Of a stretch of 64,000 nucleotides of DNA, positions 1-14,100 are shown in pieces. Each line of letters begins with the position of its first letter. Position 1 is the first letter of the stretch. The stretch is taken from positions 70,093,912 through 70,157,911 of the forward strand of contig CM031878.1 in NCBI GenBank assembly GCA_018697195.1, read 5' to 3'. The stretch is from Certhia americana (lineage: Eukaryota > Chordata > Aves > Passeriformes > Certhiidae). The position numbers were made by a program, and so were the translations under genes. The notes under the pieces are model-generated. The model was given only the letters and a program-made list of their open reading frames with translations. It did no database searches and was not told the origin of the DNA.

Positions 1-616
1 CTTTTGTTTAGCTAAGACATGACATTGCTGCACTGGATATATGGAATTTGGTACACTCCCTGTAATGACCTTTCACAAATTTTTTCAATTATTGTGCTAC
101 AAAAAACACAAAATGCACAAAAGCACATTCCTACTTACTCTAACAAGTAAGAGTAACTTACTCAAAAATCACAAAAAGCACATTCCTACTTCCTCTAACA
201 AGTGCTGTTGCTTCCAGAAAGAACAACAGGAGGAAAAACCTGACCCTAACCCACAAAATACATCTGGATGCTCAGGGGCAGAGGGTATACAGGAGTTCTC
301 AAATCTCTCCTCTTTAAATAGGAGAATTGCTGTTATAGCAAAGAAGGTCTGAATAATTATTGCAAGATTCCAGTCTCTGAATGCTGGAGCCTTGACTATT
401 ACTGACTCCAACTTGGATTCTACCCTTCGTAGTCAGTAGAAACAAACATTTCATTTGCTTTTCCATATCTAAAAGAGGGAAAGGAGTGAGCAGAACACTC
501 CTTACCACATCATTTCTGCACAATATTTGTATATACAAGAAAACCTCATTAAAATAAGGCAGTTTCTATTAAATAATTGCTCTGTACACAGGTTCTGTTA
601 ATTTATAGGACCCATC

Positions 617-690
617 AAAACTGCCACATTTGCTTTCTAGTGACTCTGTAGTCACTAGTCCAAAAATATCTACCTGAACTAGAATACATC
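617..690 (+). repeat. Duplicated 70-bp block, copy 1
   Basis: Near-identical to 2727-2795 in the same orientation. Shared text includes AAAACTGCCA and AGTCACTAGTCCAAAAATAT. This copy has five extra bases (TAGTG) and one substitution by eye. It lies in FBN2 intron 7. Confidence 0.85.
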
Positions 691-1677
691 CTTCCAAATG
701 GCCTAGACCACATCCACAGACACACACGCATATATATATATATAATGTAACTTCATTCAAATTACCAGTCCTACTAACTGCAAGTGCAATTGTTGGAAGG
801 ACTGGCTGTATTTTTTTCTATAAATTTAACCCTGAGAGATTATGAACACTTAATTAAGAATACAAGTAAAAAAGCCAGAATAGAGCCATGGCTTATCTTT
901 CATTCCCTCTTCATCATTAGAGTAATATAATTATCCTGGTATAATTTTGGCATTACCACCTAGGCTGTGAAGCTTCACAAGATCTTTCTTACCCAGAAAA
1001 GATATACAAACTGTGAGGAGAGGGCTGTTTTGCGTAATTTGCCTAATTCCTTGTGGAGAATTATCTCACTAGGGAAGCTGTGTCCCTATTACCAGGGACT
1101 AATAAATATTTAACTTTTGTCACAGACACAAGGGGCAGGTGCTTAAAAGACAAAAAGCCAGAACATATGACCTATTCGCAGCAGGCTGCCAACAACAGGA
1201 AATGCAGACCTCTTGATTAGTGAACCATGAAATAACAGTAAAAAAGACAGCAGATGATGTTTCACTTCTATTATGCATGGTCCCATAAGCACCACAGCTT
1301 TTTAAGATCTATGTTAAAATACATTCAGCTTTTCCTGTGGATACTATCAAGGAGAACTGTAGAATAATGTTTTCAACAATTACAGCTTTAGATAGTTAAA
1401 ACAGAATGTAAAGAATGCTCTAAGTACTGTTTTCAGAAGTACTGAAACATGTCTCTGAATACATTCTTTTAGTATCAAAAGAACCACAGTTAAGAGAATC
1501 AAAAAAACAAGTGCACTTCTAACAAAAAAGAATGGATTATAGAGATGGATAGATGGACAAGAGCTGCCTCCGAGAAACAGCCACAAACAGGTTAAGAGTC
1601 TGTGGGTAAAAACTAAGGACTACACCAATAAAGGACCTCTTGTACTAATTTGTGTAGAAAGCCAATGCAAGGAACTT

Positions 1678-1793
1678 TTTTCTCCTCTCTCTCTCATCTC
1701 TCTCTTCCTTTGCTTTATTCCTTCCTTTTCTCTTTCTTTTCCTCCCTTCCTTCCTCCCTTCTGTCTCTTCCTCTCTTCTCTTTCACCCTACTC
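1678..1793 (+). repeat. Polypyrimidine (TC-rich) tract
   Basis: About 115 bases are almost wholly C and T, with CTCT and TTCC units and few purines. On the FBN2 sense strand this is a GA-rich tract. It is simple sequence in intron 7. Confidence 0.85.
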
Positions 1794-1994
1794 TTTATTT
1801 CAAATCCTACCTCCATGTGCTGATACCAGGAGGTCAGGAACATTCTACTTTGCATAGCAAATGTGTAATTTCCAAATAAAGTTTTTAGATTTCAGAGACC
1901 TTCTGACTTCTGCTGCTCCTTTTGAACCACTAACATTTACATACCTGCCTGCTACCTCCCCTTCCAAGTGCTGAGTAGAAATTAAAACTACTCA

Positions 1995-2105
1995 ACACAA
2001 AAAAAAAAAAACACCAAAAAAAGAAAAAAAAAAAAAACAAAAAAAAAAAAAAAAACCAAAAAAACCCCACACAAACCAAAAAAAACCAAACCATAGAAAA
2101 CCACA
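1995..2105 (+). repeat. A/C-rich low-complexity tract
   Basis: Long adenine runs broken by single or double C residues (AAACC-type units). No target duplication or element body is seen beside it, so it is classed as low-complexity and not as a retroposon tail. Confidence 0.85.
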
Positions 2106-2726
2106 AGAATTTGGAGGGCAGGACCAGAGAAAAATCCCTTTCGAATTAAAAAAAAAAAATTACTTAGATATTTCTTGCAATAACACCAGAAGCAACATTT
2201 TCAAAAAAAAGATTTTTAAACTGACTGTATTACTTAATTTTTCTGGGAATGTTGTACTGTAGGCCAATCTAAGCAAAAACTCTGAAGAGATGTTTGGCTA
2301 CAAACCATGTATTTGTTTGTAACTGAATGGTGAGTATAATGTAATTTGGTAACATAATTAAATTGCCTGCTAATCACAAGTCAAAGCCTTTAGGAACGAA
2401 GTCCTCTTACCAGCATAACTTAAATGTGAAAACACCCAATGGATGGGAAGAAGCCTGAGAGTTCTGGTTTCTTTCAAAGGCAAGAGAAAGTCACTGAAAT
2501 CAGTGAAGTTTTCAGCAAAGTCTTGAGCAAACTCACAAGAACTCAGCAATTCTCCTTCACATTATTTTAAATTATAAGGAATCGCTGCTCTTAATTGCAT
2601 CAACATGTTTACTGAGTAAATATGCTCCATGTTTATTAAACTACACTTATTAAACATGGTCTGCTTAAATCTTCATCTAAAAGAGAAGGGCATTTCCTTG
2701 GTATTTTGCACTTACCCAGACTCACT

Positions 2727-2795
2727 AAAACTGCCATATTTGCTTTCACTCTGTAGTCACTAGTCCAAAAATATCTACCTGAACTAGAATACATC
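2727..2795 (+). repeat. Duplicated 70-bp block, copy 2
   Basis: Direct-orientation partner of 617-690, 2.1 kb away in the same intron. The similarity stops abruptly at both ends, so this looks like a segmental copy or a small dispersed repeat of unknown family. Confidence 0.85.
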
Positions 2796-3117
2796 TTCTA
2801 TAAAACAAAGAAAATCCGAGTAACTCAGTTACTCACACACAGAGTTTTTATCATTAATTCTGAATTTTTCAAAGACAATAAACACTGGGCTTTACCCAGA
2901 AGAATCAGACAGAAAAAATCATCTAATGCAAAATAGAAACAGCCAAGTAGAAACATGGGGTGCTGCAAAGCAGAAACAAAATGCACAGTTCAGTAATGTT
3001 ATGCCTGTCCAGATCAGATGCTACAAGTATTCAATTGTTTAATAATGTTCATTAAGACAGTGCTCTAATTCTCTGCATGATCCCTTTTTATGTATGTTTT
3101 TTTACAGCATCTCTTAC

Positions 3118-3243
3118 CATCACATTTTTGAGTTGCCTCATTCTGTTTGTGGCCAATAGGACACTTGCACTCATATGAACCTATAGAATTAATGCAGTTT
3201 CCTCCTTGGCAGACTCCAGGGATAGCCTGGCACTCATCAACAT
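3118..3243 (-). CDS. FBN2: FBN2 coding exon 7: calcium-binding EGF domain 1
   Basis: A 126-bp exon, phase 1 on both sides, the unit length of the fibrillin cbEGF exons. The product runs [12 protein letters not shown], then QGGNCIN and [16 protein letters not shown], giving six cysteines and the D-x-D-E calcium-ligand signature at its start. Asn in the [13 protein letters not shown] stretch sits where the beta-hydroxylation and calcium consensus lies. The acceptor is TTTGCAG|ATGTTG and the donor GATG|GTAAGA. It is the last FBN2 exon in the window. The split final codon shows that the gene continues to the left of base 1. Confidence 0.97.
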
Positions 3244-4100
3244 CTGCAAACACGAAAAAAGATCCAAATGTGACTACTTAAGATAAAAAAGTAACTTCCA
3301 GTAACTTCCTGTTGCATTTCATTAAGTTCTATTTCCAAATTGTGGGGGGTTTATGTTGCTTTTTTTTTGTTCCCAGCTCTAATTTGGTTATACATAAACC
3401 ATGTTGTGTTTCCGTAGGCTTTTATACAAAACTCTCTACCAGAAAATTCATCCTGGTTGGCTCCCTTAGTACCTGTAGCATGAAGTTACCATCCAGGTGT
3501 TTCAGGAGTCTTCTGGATCTGTTTGTTCCAGTTGTGTGGTGCCCCCACGTAACATCTGACAAGAACATGGAACTCTTTTTCAGGTGGATGATCAAAGACA
3601 TTATAAGGCACTGAAATTCCCCCTGAGTTGTGGATTACAGAGCTTCTTCAGTTTTTATTTGTCCTGCTGCTTGTGCTATAGATATACCCAAAGTGTTTGC
3701 GTTTGTCTTGTCTTTTTGTACTTGCCTTTGTCTTTGACTTGTCCAGACACTAGCTTTTCCAAAAGTCACTGTTTTTACACTTAAGCAAGTGTAATTTCTC
3801 ATAGTCCAGGAAGAATGCAAGCAGGTTTCGGGGGTTTTCTGATAACCTTGGACTTGGGTTTAATTGCATTTGCTGAGAAGTTTGCATTTACCTCGAGTCC
3901 AGCTGATTTAGCCAACATACTACCAGGCCCACAATGCAACAGTTAGACTACATATGGAGTCTATAATGGATTAAGGACTTTATCAAAGGCATAGACTTTC
4001 TTCATCTTTATTTTTTCATTTTTATTTTTTCCCCCTAAATAACCAGTGCTTGCTGCTTGTTTACTTGGAAATCAAACATTTCATGTCAGAAGTATTTTAA

Positions 4101-4168
4101 GCAGTGGGGAGCTGGACTGGATGCTCTCCAGGAATTCCTTCCAACCCTAATTATTCTGTGGTTCTGTG
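4101..4168 (+). repeat. CR1-type LINE 3' end fragment
   Basis: The stretch GGACTGGATGCTCTCCAG followed by CCTTCCAACCC and a TTCTGTGGTTCTGTG tail is the hallmark of avian and reptilian CR1 LINE 3' ends. Only about 70 bp is recognisable, so this is a 5'-truncated old insertion in FBN2 intron 6, antisense to the gene. Confidence 0.8.
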
Positions 4169-6737
4169 AACCTTGACATGACTTACCAACATCTAGAGAG
4201 AAGATGGATGCAGCATTTATTGATACACAGCCCACCCAGTAGCTCTCTACTGAGTAAAACATGTGGTGTTTGTCTTCTGACCCTGGGGCCTCAAAATGCC
4301 TTCATCACATACAGTGTGCCTGTGCGTTTTGTCACTTATTAACACTTAAATTAAGTTTCCTGGAAAAATTGTTGTTAAAAATGTATGTCTGACACAGTTT
4401 TAGAAGTCGAAGATGTCAAGGAATAATGAATTAATGGCAGCAGCAGCAGGCAATGAACATGTCCCAGAAACAGCAAAAGTGTCACTGGAGGCCTGAGGTG
4501 AACTACATTTTAAGCTCTATCAGTTCCATTAATTTCTTTCAGTTAAGAAGGCAAACACACATTGAGCTTTGCTGAAGCCTGAAGAGCCAATCCCAGTGAT
4601 GCAATGCATCATATTTACATCATATTTAAGTGTAAAGAATGCAAGCACATTCAACTTTAATCCTAGCTTAAAAATATATATAGGCTAGAAGCCTGGTAAT
4701 TTTTTTTCTGTCAGTATCACCTTTTGCTGAAAACCCAAGTTTGTTATAATATATTATTGGTGTTTTGGGACTAAGAAAAATCACAAAGAACAGAACTATT
4801 TTATTAAAAGGGCATATTATATCAATTGCTTCCTAAATGCTGTTTGATGATATAAGAATGTTTTTTTTCTGAAAATACAATCAAATTGAAAGCTTTTATG
4901 TGATTTGAAGCTTTTTTAAATTATTATTTAGTATCTTTGACAGGCTAAATCACACACAGGTGTTTCAGCATTATTAATTATCTACTGACTCACACTTTTA
5001 AACCTCCACCACATTAACACAAGAAACTTTTTGCCATAAACAGCAAATTTGATTAATACCTCCGTAGATACAGTTTTATATACTAAAGTTCAACATGTTA
5101 CAGATTAAGTAGAACATTTCCCTATGTTCATCATCTAATATTTGGTAAGGGAAAAAAGATTTTGTGCTTTTGCAGAGTTTTCTCTGCAAAATGCCTGTGG
5201 GATTTGCACAGCTAACTTTAAACATGCACCTCCCTTTCAGATCTGTTGGCTATTTCTCAAAAAAACTCTGAAAAACCAAAAAGCTCAGGAAAATAAAACC
5301 ACTCAGATGTTAGACCCAAATTTTGGAGAGTTTTTTATTTATTATGGTAGTGACAACAATTATCCAAATTAAAAAATCTCTCTTTAATTCTGCCTGAAGT
5401 ATGTATGGAGAGTTTCTTTGTAATTAATCTGGCATGTGGGAACTGAAAAGTAAATTGATCATGAATACAAAGGAAAACTCTTGGCTCTTCCTCTGCATCC
5501 CAGAGAGCAGAAATACTGAAACAACAGAAATAATACAACGCTATTTTTTCCCTGTTTTAATAATTATTTTCACAACAGTAGGATGTGGCACTAGACAACA
5601 CTGCCAGTATTTTCAGTAACTCAGACACACTAATACCAAGCACTAGATTACAGAAATAAACCATCACTCTTCACTGTGAGGTTGAACCTTCATCTGTCTT
5701 CTGTCTCTTGTCCAGTTCACATCAGTGCCTTTAACATTTAGACAATGTATTCCTACTACAGACCAGATTTTCTTGGATTTTATCTCCTGTAATCGCTATA
5801 TGCAGATAACTGTGTCAGCAACAGAGGCAGGAAGAAGAACATTCCTGCTTTCAAAATCCATTCAGCCATGACCACTCTTGTCTCCTTAGAGCAAAAAATT
5901 AACTGTCTGCAGGGAAAGGTGTAGGTGGGAAATGGAACTGCTGAGGAATGCAGGGAGGAACTGAGAGAACTTCCAACACAGGATTTCTGCCATTATGCTG
6001 CTCCTAAGGCCATGTAGCAGTAGCAATAAAATTCATTCAAGCAGAACACTGAAGTTCCTCCTGCCTGAATTCTTGGAATGAGGGATGTCTGAACAGCTAC
6101 AATTTCTGTTTAAGACATGACTGAATACAGACTTCTGGAAAAAAGAAAAAGAAACACAACCAAACAATTTGAATTTTGATTGGTTTTGCTTCTCTCAGTT
6201 TTTTTAAACCTGTTCATAGTAATAATGAGGTTAACAGTACTACTAAAATGTTCTATATAAGAACATTGCCCAGAAAACATAATTAACCCTCAAAGGTGCT
6301 AAAGACCCATTTAAGATTGAATCATGCATATCCTCTGCAGAGTAGCAACAACTTCCTACTCAGAAGTTATATCTTGTCAAATTCAGATATCTAATACATA
6401 CTGAAATTATGACCCATTTTCCAACAGCAAGGCTTGCAACTTGATTTTGAGTTGTTCATACCAACTCCCAAACCCAGATATCTACTGATGTAAGCATTCA
6501 CTTCAAAAACACCACACACCTGAAGTGTGGACTGAGTGGGCCTGGTCTAACTGATACATGACAAAGGTAATTCACTGAATACTAAATGGGTTTGTGTTCC
6601 TTATATCAAAGTCTCAGTAAATCTGATATCTTCAACAGAAAGAAAAGCTCTGAAAAGCAGAACAGATCCCTTTGTTTACTTCTAAAACCCACAGAGAAAA
6701 CATTTGGTTTCTTCTGGGCTTTCTACTGAGAAAGAAC

Positions 6738-6845
6738 ACCAGAACAGGCTGCCCACTCCCATGTCATCTGCTCTGGCAGGGGGCTGGACTGGATGATGTC
6801 CAGATGTCCCTTCCAATCCCAACCATTACGAGATTCTGTGATCTG
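6738..6845 (+). repeat. CR1-type LINE 3' end fragment
   Basis: Contains AACAGGCTGCCCACTCCC, then GGGGCTGGACTGGATGATGT and CCCTTCCAATCCCAACCATT, ending GATTCTGTGATCTG. This is the order seen in CR1 3' ends, with degenerate terminal octamers. Truncated and antisense to FBN2, in intron 6. Confidence 0.85.
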
Positions 6846-7906
6846 ATTTCAATAGTCTCTGCAATGTAATGTGGAGTTTGGAAAGGCACTAAGTGCCACA
6901 TCTAGCCCCTTCCTGCATGCAAGTGGGCTGGTAATTCACAACAGAGCAGACACGGTGTTACCAACCTGCTCACACCACAGAGCTCAGGTCAGGAGGAGTT
7001 ACCAGTGCTCCGAGCTTAAAAGGAAATGTCTCAACTGTCAGAAGATAAAGATTCTGTGAAATAAAGAAAATCTGTCTTTCCCTTTTCCCCCAAGAAAGGC
7101 CAAGCATTTTTCATCTATGCCTTGCCATCACCTTGTAACACTGCATGCTAAACCCAGCTGATATAAATGCAAAATGAGCTTCCTATTTAACACTTCTATG
7201 TCAAAAATGTAGCAAAAATTACAGCTGTTTAAACTTCCTTTGTTTACCCATCACACAAAGTAGACTACGACATTGTTTCTAGGCTCCCCAGTGGAATTTA
7301 GCAACATGGTTAAACGGTTAACTTCAAACTATTTGCCATAAGGAATATACTGACAGAAAAATAAAATTATTGTGGGCATGGGTGCTAAAGAGCACCACTG
7401 ATCTCTCACATAATTCAAATTCAAATGAAGCCCCAGAAGCTATGCCAGGGTCATCCTGGCAGAGCAGTTTCAAGGATCCTTTGTATGTGGCCAAGTCATA
7501 CAATGGAGCTTGACTTGGAGATTGCAACATGCACCCCTTCTGTAGTGCACTGTTTCTGTTCCTGACACTGTTATGAAAAGAGTGTCTAAAACATATTAAT
7601 TACTTCAAGATGAATGGCAAAACATAAACTGCTGCATGCAGGCAGAGGCCTAGCTCTGACACATAAGGAAACACAACATCAAATATTTTTCCTTAGTATT
7701 GATTAATAATCACTTTTTCCCAGCACTTAAGCTTTGTTCTCTAGGTCCACCAGCAAAAATCTAGAGGCAGCAAAGCAGACCTGGATCTCATCATAAAACA
7801 CAGACCACACACAAGAAAAACAGTGACGCTCCAAGGGCACTGCAAGGTTTCAGGGTGATTGTCAGAGGTGAGAGCTGTCACATTGCAAATTTCAGCCAGA
7901 GCTCAC

Positions 7907-8104
7907 CTTGGCAGGCCCCAGTGCGGATATTTGGGATGAAGCCACGGCGGCAGGGCTGGGGCTGGGCAGGGCACATCTCACAGGGGTGGCCCCAGGCCCG
8001 CCCCACAGTAGCACAGCACAGGGACTTGGTGCACACAATCCCTGTCAGCTGGCCCTGGCACATCTGCTTGTTCACCTGTGTGAAACACGGGCCTGTCCTG
8101 TAAT
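7907..8104 (-). CDS. FBN2: FBN2 coding exon 6: hybrid domain 1
   Basis: A 198-bp exon, phase 1 on both sides, coding residues 201-265. It begins [10 protein letters not shown] and includes [12 protein letters not shown], the [16 protein letters not shown] core and [14 protein letters not shown]. This is the first hybrid domain, a fold between TB (TGF-beta-binding-protein-like) and EGF modules that is very strongly conserved among fibrillins. Its free cysteine has been linked to microfibril cross-linking. The length equals that of the known fibrillin exon. The acceptor is TCCTGCAG|ATTACA and the donor CAAG|GTGAGC. Codons here are GC-richer than the flanking introns. Confidence 0.97.
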
Positions 8105-11100
8105 CTGCAGGAAAAAAAGCAAAGCTCATTGTATTATACAAGGCACTGTAGTAGCAGCTAGAGAAGAAATTATTTTTTAATCCAGTAGATACCTACAATG
8201 AAAATTTAAGCTATATCACTACTTACAGAAGTTGCATTACACTTTCCACTGAAGATAATACTTTTCAAGAGGCTACCATTCAATTTACATGTCTAAGAAA
8301 GATACAACTAAATGAAAGGCAGCTGGACACAAAAGTGCTCTTCAGCATTGACAATGTATCCAGTAAAATCCACAGTAAGCAAAATAATTTTACAAAAAAA
8401 TAAGAAGAACAACAGAAGATGAGATTAAGCAAACAAGGACTGGAAACCGGTTTTCTTGTTCCTAAACTACTTCATGGTGATTTATGGGAGCGAGCTACAG
8501 ACCACAGCAGGCACATATTTTTTCACTCCACATTGATCAAGATCCATGCCAGAAAGTGTCACAGAATCATCGTTCGTGCTGGAATGCCTGTTGCAAAATA
8601 GTGCTGCCTACAGAGGACTAATTGGCGAACCACCACTTATTTTCAGAAGAAAACCATGAGACAATACAACCAATCCAAGCTGTATGCAGTACACTGATTA
8701 AAGCATAGAAACTATATGAAAATATACTTCTGGTAGAATTCCTGTGAATAGTTAGCTCAATAACACTCAACCTGTATAAAGAGAATTTTTTTTTAACATT
8801 ATGAGTCAACACAAACTGGGATCAAAAATTAACTGAAATTCCCTAGGAATAAATAAGAAACAGTTCGTTGCTCTAAGCCGGATTTCACATCCTTATGGAA
8901 ACTCTTAAAAAAAGTGAGGGGTGAAAAAAAGAAGAAAATGCAAAGCTTAGACTCAGTCACCTGAAAGAAGCCACAACAGTGGCATTGTTGCTGCTCCAGC
9001 TGCTGTTTCATCCTCTTCGTTTTTCCTACCTAAAGCAGTCTCCAATACCAATATGTGGGTAACACACTGTCTTGCACACACTTTCATTAGGGCACAGCTG
9101 GGCTCACAACCAAGATGCAAATGGGACAACCCTGCTTTCTATAACTTGATACTTTCACTCTGAGAAAAAATAAGAACTTTGACATCTTTGGAAAGCAAAA
9201 AAATGAAAATGGTCTTCCCAGTGAGATGTTATACTAAGCTACCTGTGCTCTTAAAATGAAAGCTCAAACAGAAATAAATGTTCTGCTCCCTCTCTTTGGT
9301 AAGGGCCACTCTAAACACATTGATAGTCAATTTCAGCTGGGTTTTCACTTTAAATAAAGTTAACCAAGTAGACAAGTACAGAAATTCCTGATGATAAAAG
9401 AAGATTAAAAGATCTTAAATACTCAATAAGGCCTGTGAACTTCAATATTTCTTGATCATCAATGCAAAATAGTCTTCAAAGTTACACTCTGAGCTTCCCC
9501 CTATGACCATCAAGCCACAAAAATGGCACTTCAAGTAAAAGAAATACATTATAAAAAGAAAATCCTGTCCTTGCTCCACACCCTCAGATATGAGTTCAGT
9601 TCTCCAGATGATGAATGCCCTTTACAATGAAATCAAATAATGGCTTACTACACATCTTCAAATTCCCTTCTTGCGTTCAGCAAAACATCCCAGCTCACTT
9701 AGCAATTCCTGTACAGGAAATAAATTGTTCTGCTGAACAGTATTGTATTTTTACAGCAGAGATTGTATCTGAGATACATTTTTTTGTAGGAATAGTCTTT
9801 GGATATCATGAAGGAATCACAGCAGAAGTAGATATTTAAACTATGTATTTCTTGCTTAATGGTAAGTGAGCCACAGGAATATCATGGCTCAAGATATTCT
9901 GCATTAAGAAGCTTGGAATTCAATCAGAGGAAATTAAACTTGAAACTCAAACTAGAGTTGTGAATTGTATCTGTGTTCCAATACCTTCCCACAAGACACA
10001 AAATGATTGTGTAAACTCTGTCAAAACTAGCAATGAGGAGTTTAGAGAGTGTGTTCAACAGAAAGTTTAGAGAATTTTCCAGACACCAAAGCATGTTTGT
10101 TCAAGAGAATATGAATGAGTCAGATACAAGAAAGAGTGATACCAATACACTATTGTTTACTATACCCCATTAAATAGAAATACATACTCTGGAAACCACC
10201 TGTGCACAGATACCTACCCATACTTTAATAAACAGAAAATGCATAAATCTAATGTTCAGATTCTGTAACCAACCAGTGTTTATTAGCATAACCCTACAGC
10301 ATAGTATCTATTCAGAAATATGCTTTATAATAGTATTAGTAATTTAAAATAATATTGTAATTTAATATATTAGTCATTAAAAGTGAACTCATTTTAAAAG
10401 TCTTTTCATGTTCAGTTCATCCAGCATGTAACCCAAAGGTAAAGAGACTGATTTCTGGCTGCTCTTCTATACTACAAGGAAAATATAAGATTTTAAAATA
10501 CCAAGTGAAGGCAAGCATATTCGGGTTAATGGCAAAGTTCAGCTGTTTACACAAAGATCTGTAGTCACACAGTAAATTTTACATGTGGGAAGCAAATGCA
10601 ATAAAAATAGATGCTATTTTGAAGACACTTTGTAGCTTCAAATGAAGCTGTGGATTTGTTTCACACAGCCAGTCAGACTATATTATTATAGCGATTGATC
10701 AGACCTCAAAAGCTCCCACTTACAAATCAATCATCTTTTCCATATGGGTTTGCTTGTCTTATTCTTAGGTGTTTCTTCATTTGTTCCTTTGCCAGAATTG
10801 CTGATGGAAGAATTTTTCCAGAAAGAACATATGCTGAACATAAGTTATAAATCATTTGTTACTCTAGAAACAGTAACTGCTTTGGTGAACGAAAGTGATC
10901 TTCAGCACATGTGTTTTACAGTTTCATTCTTTAACTTCAGAAAATTACATTCAATATGCACAGTGACCTGAGGAATGACAACTTGTATCCAAAATTCAAA
11001 TTGCTAATATAATTAAATTTAATGAGGAGTACCTTTTTCCCAGCATCAAGAAAAAAAATCAAACCATGGACTTCAATATTTATCTATGCTGCAACATTTC

Positions 11101-14100
11101 TATTCTGTCATAGAAGTATTTTAGTCTCAAATAGGACTATTCAACTATCATGATTCTTGGGATTTTTTTCATTAATTCCTTTTCAAATTCTAATTCAACC
11201 TGTAACTAAAAAAGTCAAATTCACCTGAGCCTGAGACAAGGAGTTGCAATGTTGAGATTTCTAGTCTTGGTTCTGTGTCCATCTGTTTTAGTTTTCTTCC
11301 TGTTCCTCCGGCTAAAAAAATGATTCAGATGAAGGTGTGAAAAGCCTGCTGTAAACAGATATGGAATAGTCTGTCTGCCACACATCCTCTGTGTCTAACA
11401 CCCACTAGCTAAAAACCTGAAACACATTGTTTACATCCCAAATACCACCTACTGTCACTCAAGACAAAACAGTAAAATATTATTGTATGCATTTAAGGAT
11501 CCAATTTCTAACTGAATTTTGTGGCAACTTCTGCCCTAAAAAATTCCACTTCTTCCCAGGTAACATGAAAGACACAAAGCAAAGCATGAAGAAAACTAAA
11601 AAGGTAACTGCACATGTTGGAATGTTCATTGCAAGCTATCTGGAAGAATATTAAAATTTGAGTTTCCTTTTGTGGGAAAGCACATACTGAAATTTTAAAT
11701 GAAAGCTCCCAATACCAAAATAGTGTTCCTGTGAGAAATCCAACAGGGGTGCAGTACCAGTCTCCTGCAAACAGCCTGCAGAAGGTAAAAGCACACACAT
11801 TGTTACAAATACTGTATTTCATGTTTGTGAGCTCTAGGAAGATTAAGCAGGAAGGAACAATTAAGTACCTTCCATTGTTTTTATTTTAAAAAATCCACAG
11901 AACCATAGATAAATAAGGAAGCCATGCATCTGGAAACAGGCATTTTTAACTAGAAGCTACTTAGAAAATTGATATTTCTATTACTAAAAACAAAATAATG
12001 AAAATGTGAAGCATGTTCATCAGTATGAATCACATCAGGAGTGAGTAGAGGAAGGTGTCTAAGATAGGCCTTCACAGCCCTGTCAATTAAAGACCTAATA
12101 GTTTATTAGTGTGTTTCACTTACTTACAAAGCAAATTTGCCTTTCACTGGACTTTCTACAGAAACTTATTTCCCTAAGGAAGATCCAGGCAATATTAAGG
12201 AATAGAAAATAGAGAAAATAAGTAAGTTCAACTTCCATCACCTCACTTGCAGACTCAAGTAGAGGAAACAGGTTGTTGTTGTTATTATCATTATCTCAAA
12301 AATCCATTTCATACAGCAGCATTATTAAATGAACAACCCAAAGCATGGGACCTGAATGCTGGAAAGAAGTAAATGCTGTCAGCATTACCAGGAACTTCAC
12401 TCTCTTCTGAAAGAGAAATCAACACAGTGGCTGAAAGCCCAAGAGACTACACTTTATGTCAGGGAACCTTCAGAGTGGAGACATTAAGTCTGTACTGGCA
12501 AAGACCTGAGGTTAAATTTTAACTTTGCTGAAAGTTACTCCAACAGGAAACAAGACAGAGAAACAACTGTCTTTATTACAACTCTGATAGGTGGCATTTT
12601 TTCCCCATAATTTCTGTTAACACTCAGAGGTCTTCAGACAGCTGAAATATTTTTTTTTGCTGCTTGTTGCAGAACCTGCTTGTTGATTACTGAGGAGATT
12701 TTTCAATGGAACTGTTTGAATTTTCCCCTTTGCAACGTGAAATAATAATGTTCTGATAAATAAAAGTGTAACCAAGTTCCATCTTCCTGCAAGGGGAAAT
12801 TCCATGGTATTCCATGGATTCCTACCATGATACCACCAGGACTAGAAGAGCCCAGTTCTCTCATTGGTTCTGGATAATTGACAGCATTGCCCAGACTTTC
12901 CAATGCAAGAAAGATCAGGGCTATCCTTGACAAACTTTTCATGAGAGTATGGAAGGGTTGGCAATACTCATAACTGTTCTTGGGTTCAGAGCACGAAGCT
13001 GAAACTTATGCATATGTAAATATTATTTCTTCTTACTCAACTCCAACATCTGCAGATAATAAGGCACAGTAATGCAAAAAGATATTTAAACATTTTAAAA
13101 GGGCATGTTATCTAAAATTTATCTTCCTTCAATATTTTCATCAACTTTACATGGAAATTTGCTGGGGTTTTACACAGGAAATCCTTAGCTGGCAACAGAA
13201 TACACAGTAAGGGACATTTCAAAGGTAACAAGAAGGTAGATGAATTGTACTTGATATAATCAAAAGAATTTTTTTCAAAGGTGACATCCAAAAAGTTATG
13301 GTAAAAAAGACTGCTGGCTGGAAATGAACAATGAGTCTCTAGGAATATGAAAGGGAGTTGGCAATGCTATTAATTTCTCTTGGAATAAATAGTCCATGGG
13401 CAGTACTACTATTCAGACAGAGGAGTTCTTATAACCATGAACAGTAACATAAAAGCCTCCTTTCCTTGACTTTTTCTAAGAAACTTGTGTGTGAAGTCCT
13501 TAAATAAATATTTAATAGCACCATGTTTATCATTAACATGAATGTCAATCACAGAAGTCTTCCAAACTTTTAAAATTGCTACTAACTTGAAGCTGGGACA
13601 CATCCCCAGCAGGTTCTTTAGTCATTACCTGAAGTGATGACTACTATAAAGTTTATTTTCATATGTAATACAGAAGAAGAGCAGCTTAGTGGAAAATGGT
13701 TTTGAACATTAATGTTAAACATATCATAAAGGTTTGGACATTTTTATACAGCTGACAGCTTTCATTTCCAGGTTGAAATTTTATTACTGTTCTAGTGGTC
13801 CCATATGACCTTTTCTGACCAGCTCCTGTGATGCAAAACTTCCCATCACACAAACTCCTGTGACTGACTGGGTAACTTAACAGCTCACACTTGACAGCTG
13901 AAAAAAAAGTGGAGGGCAGATGTAAATTAAAGAAGGAAAAGCCACCAGTTCAGTGCAGGAATCTTTGTGGGCATAATAGCTTTTAGCAGAATTCCGTGTT
14001 CCACCAGTATTTCTGGCACGTCCACTCTAGGCATATTCTCATTTTCCTCTGGCTGGAACAGCAGCAGCAGCTCTTTTCCAAAAACAGCAACTCCATGGTT

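Larger units (their letters stand above)
1..3117 (-). other. FBN2: FBN2 intron 7 (partial)
   Basis: Non-coding sequence after the exon 7 donor, running off the left edge. It holds a short tandem duplication (about 116-149 and 170-204), a TA-rich microsatellite (about 721-745), a pyrimidine-rich tract (1678-1793), an A/C-rich low-complexity tract (1995-2105) and a duplicated block of about 70 bp (617-690 and 2727-2795). I see no further exon. Confidence 0.8.
3244..7906 (-). other. FBN2: FBN2 intron 6
   Basis: A 4.66-kb intron between hybrid-domain exon 6 and cbEGF exon 7, bounded by clear donor and acceptor sites. It contains two short CR1 3' ends (4101-4168 and about 6738-6845), both on the plus strand. 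Otherwise it is AT-rich with no supported coding sequence. Confidence 0.85.

Noticed and set aside
1995..2105. A-rich tract as a retroposed gene or SINE tail
   Set aside because: No adjoining retroposed body and no target duplication; the C-interrupted pattern fits simple repeat growth.
8535..8580. CACAGAATCAT sequence resembling a reversed CR1 end
   Set aside because: Only about ten bases match and the usual adjoining CR1 text is not clear.
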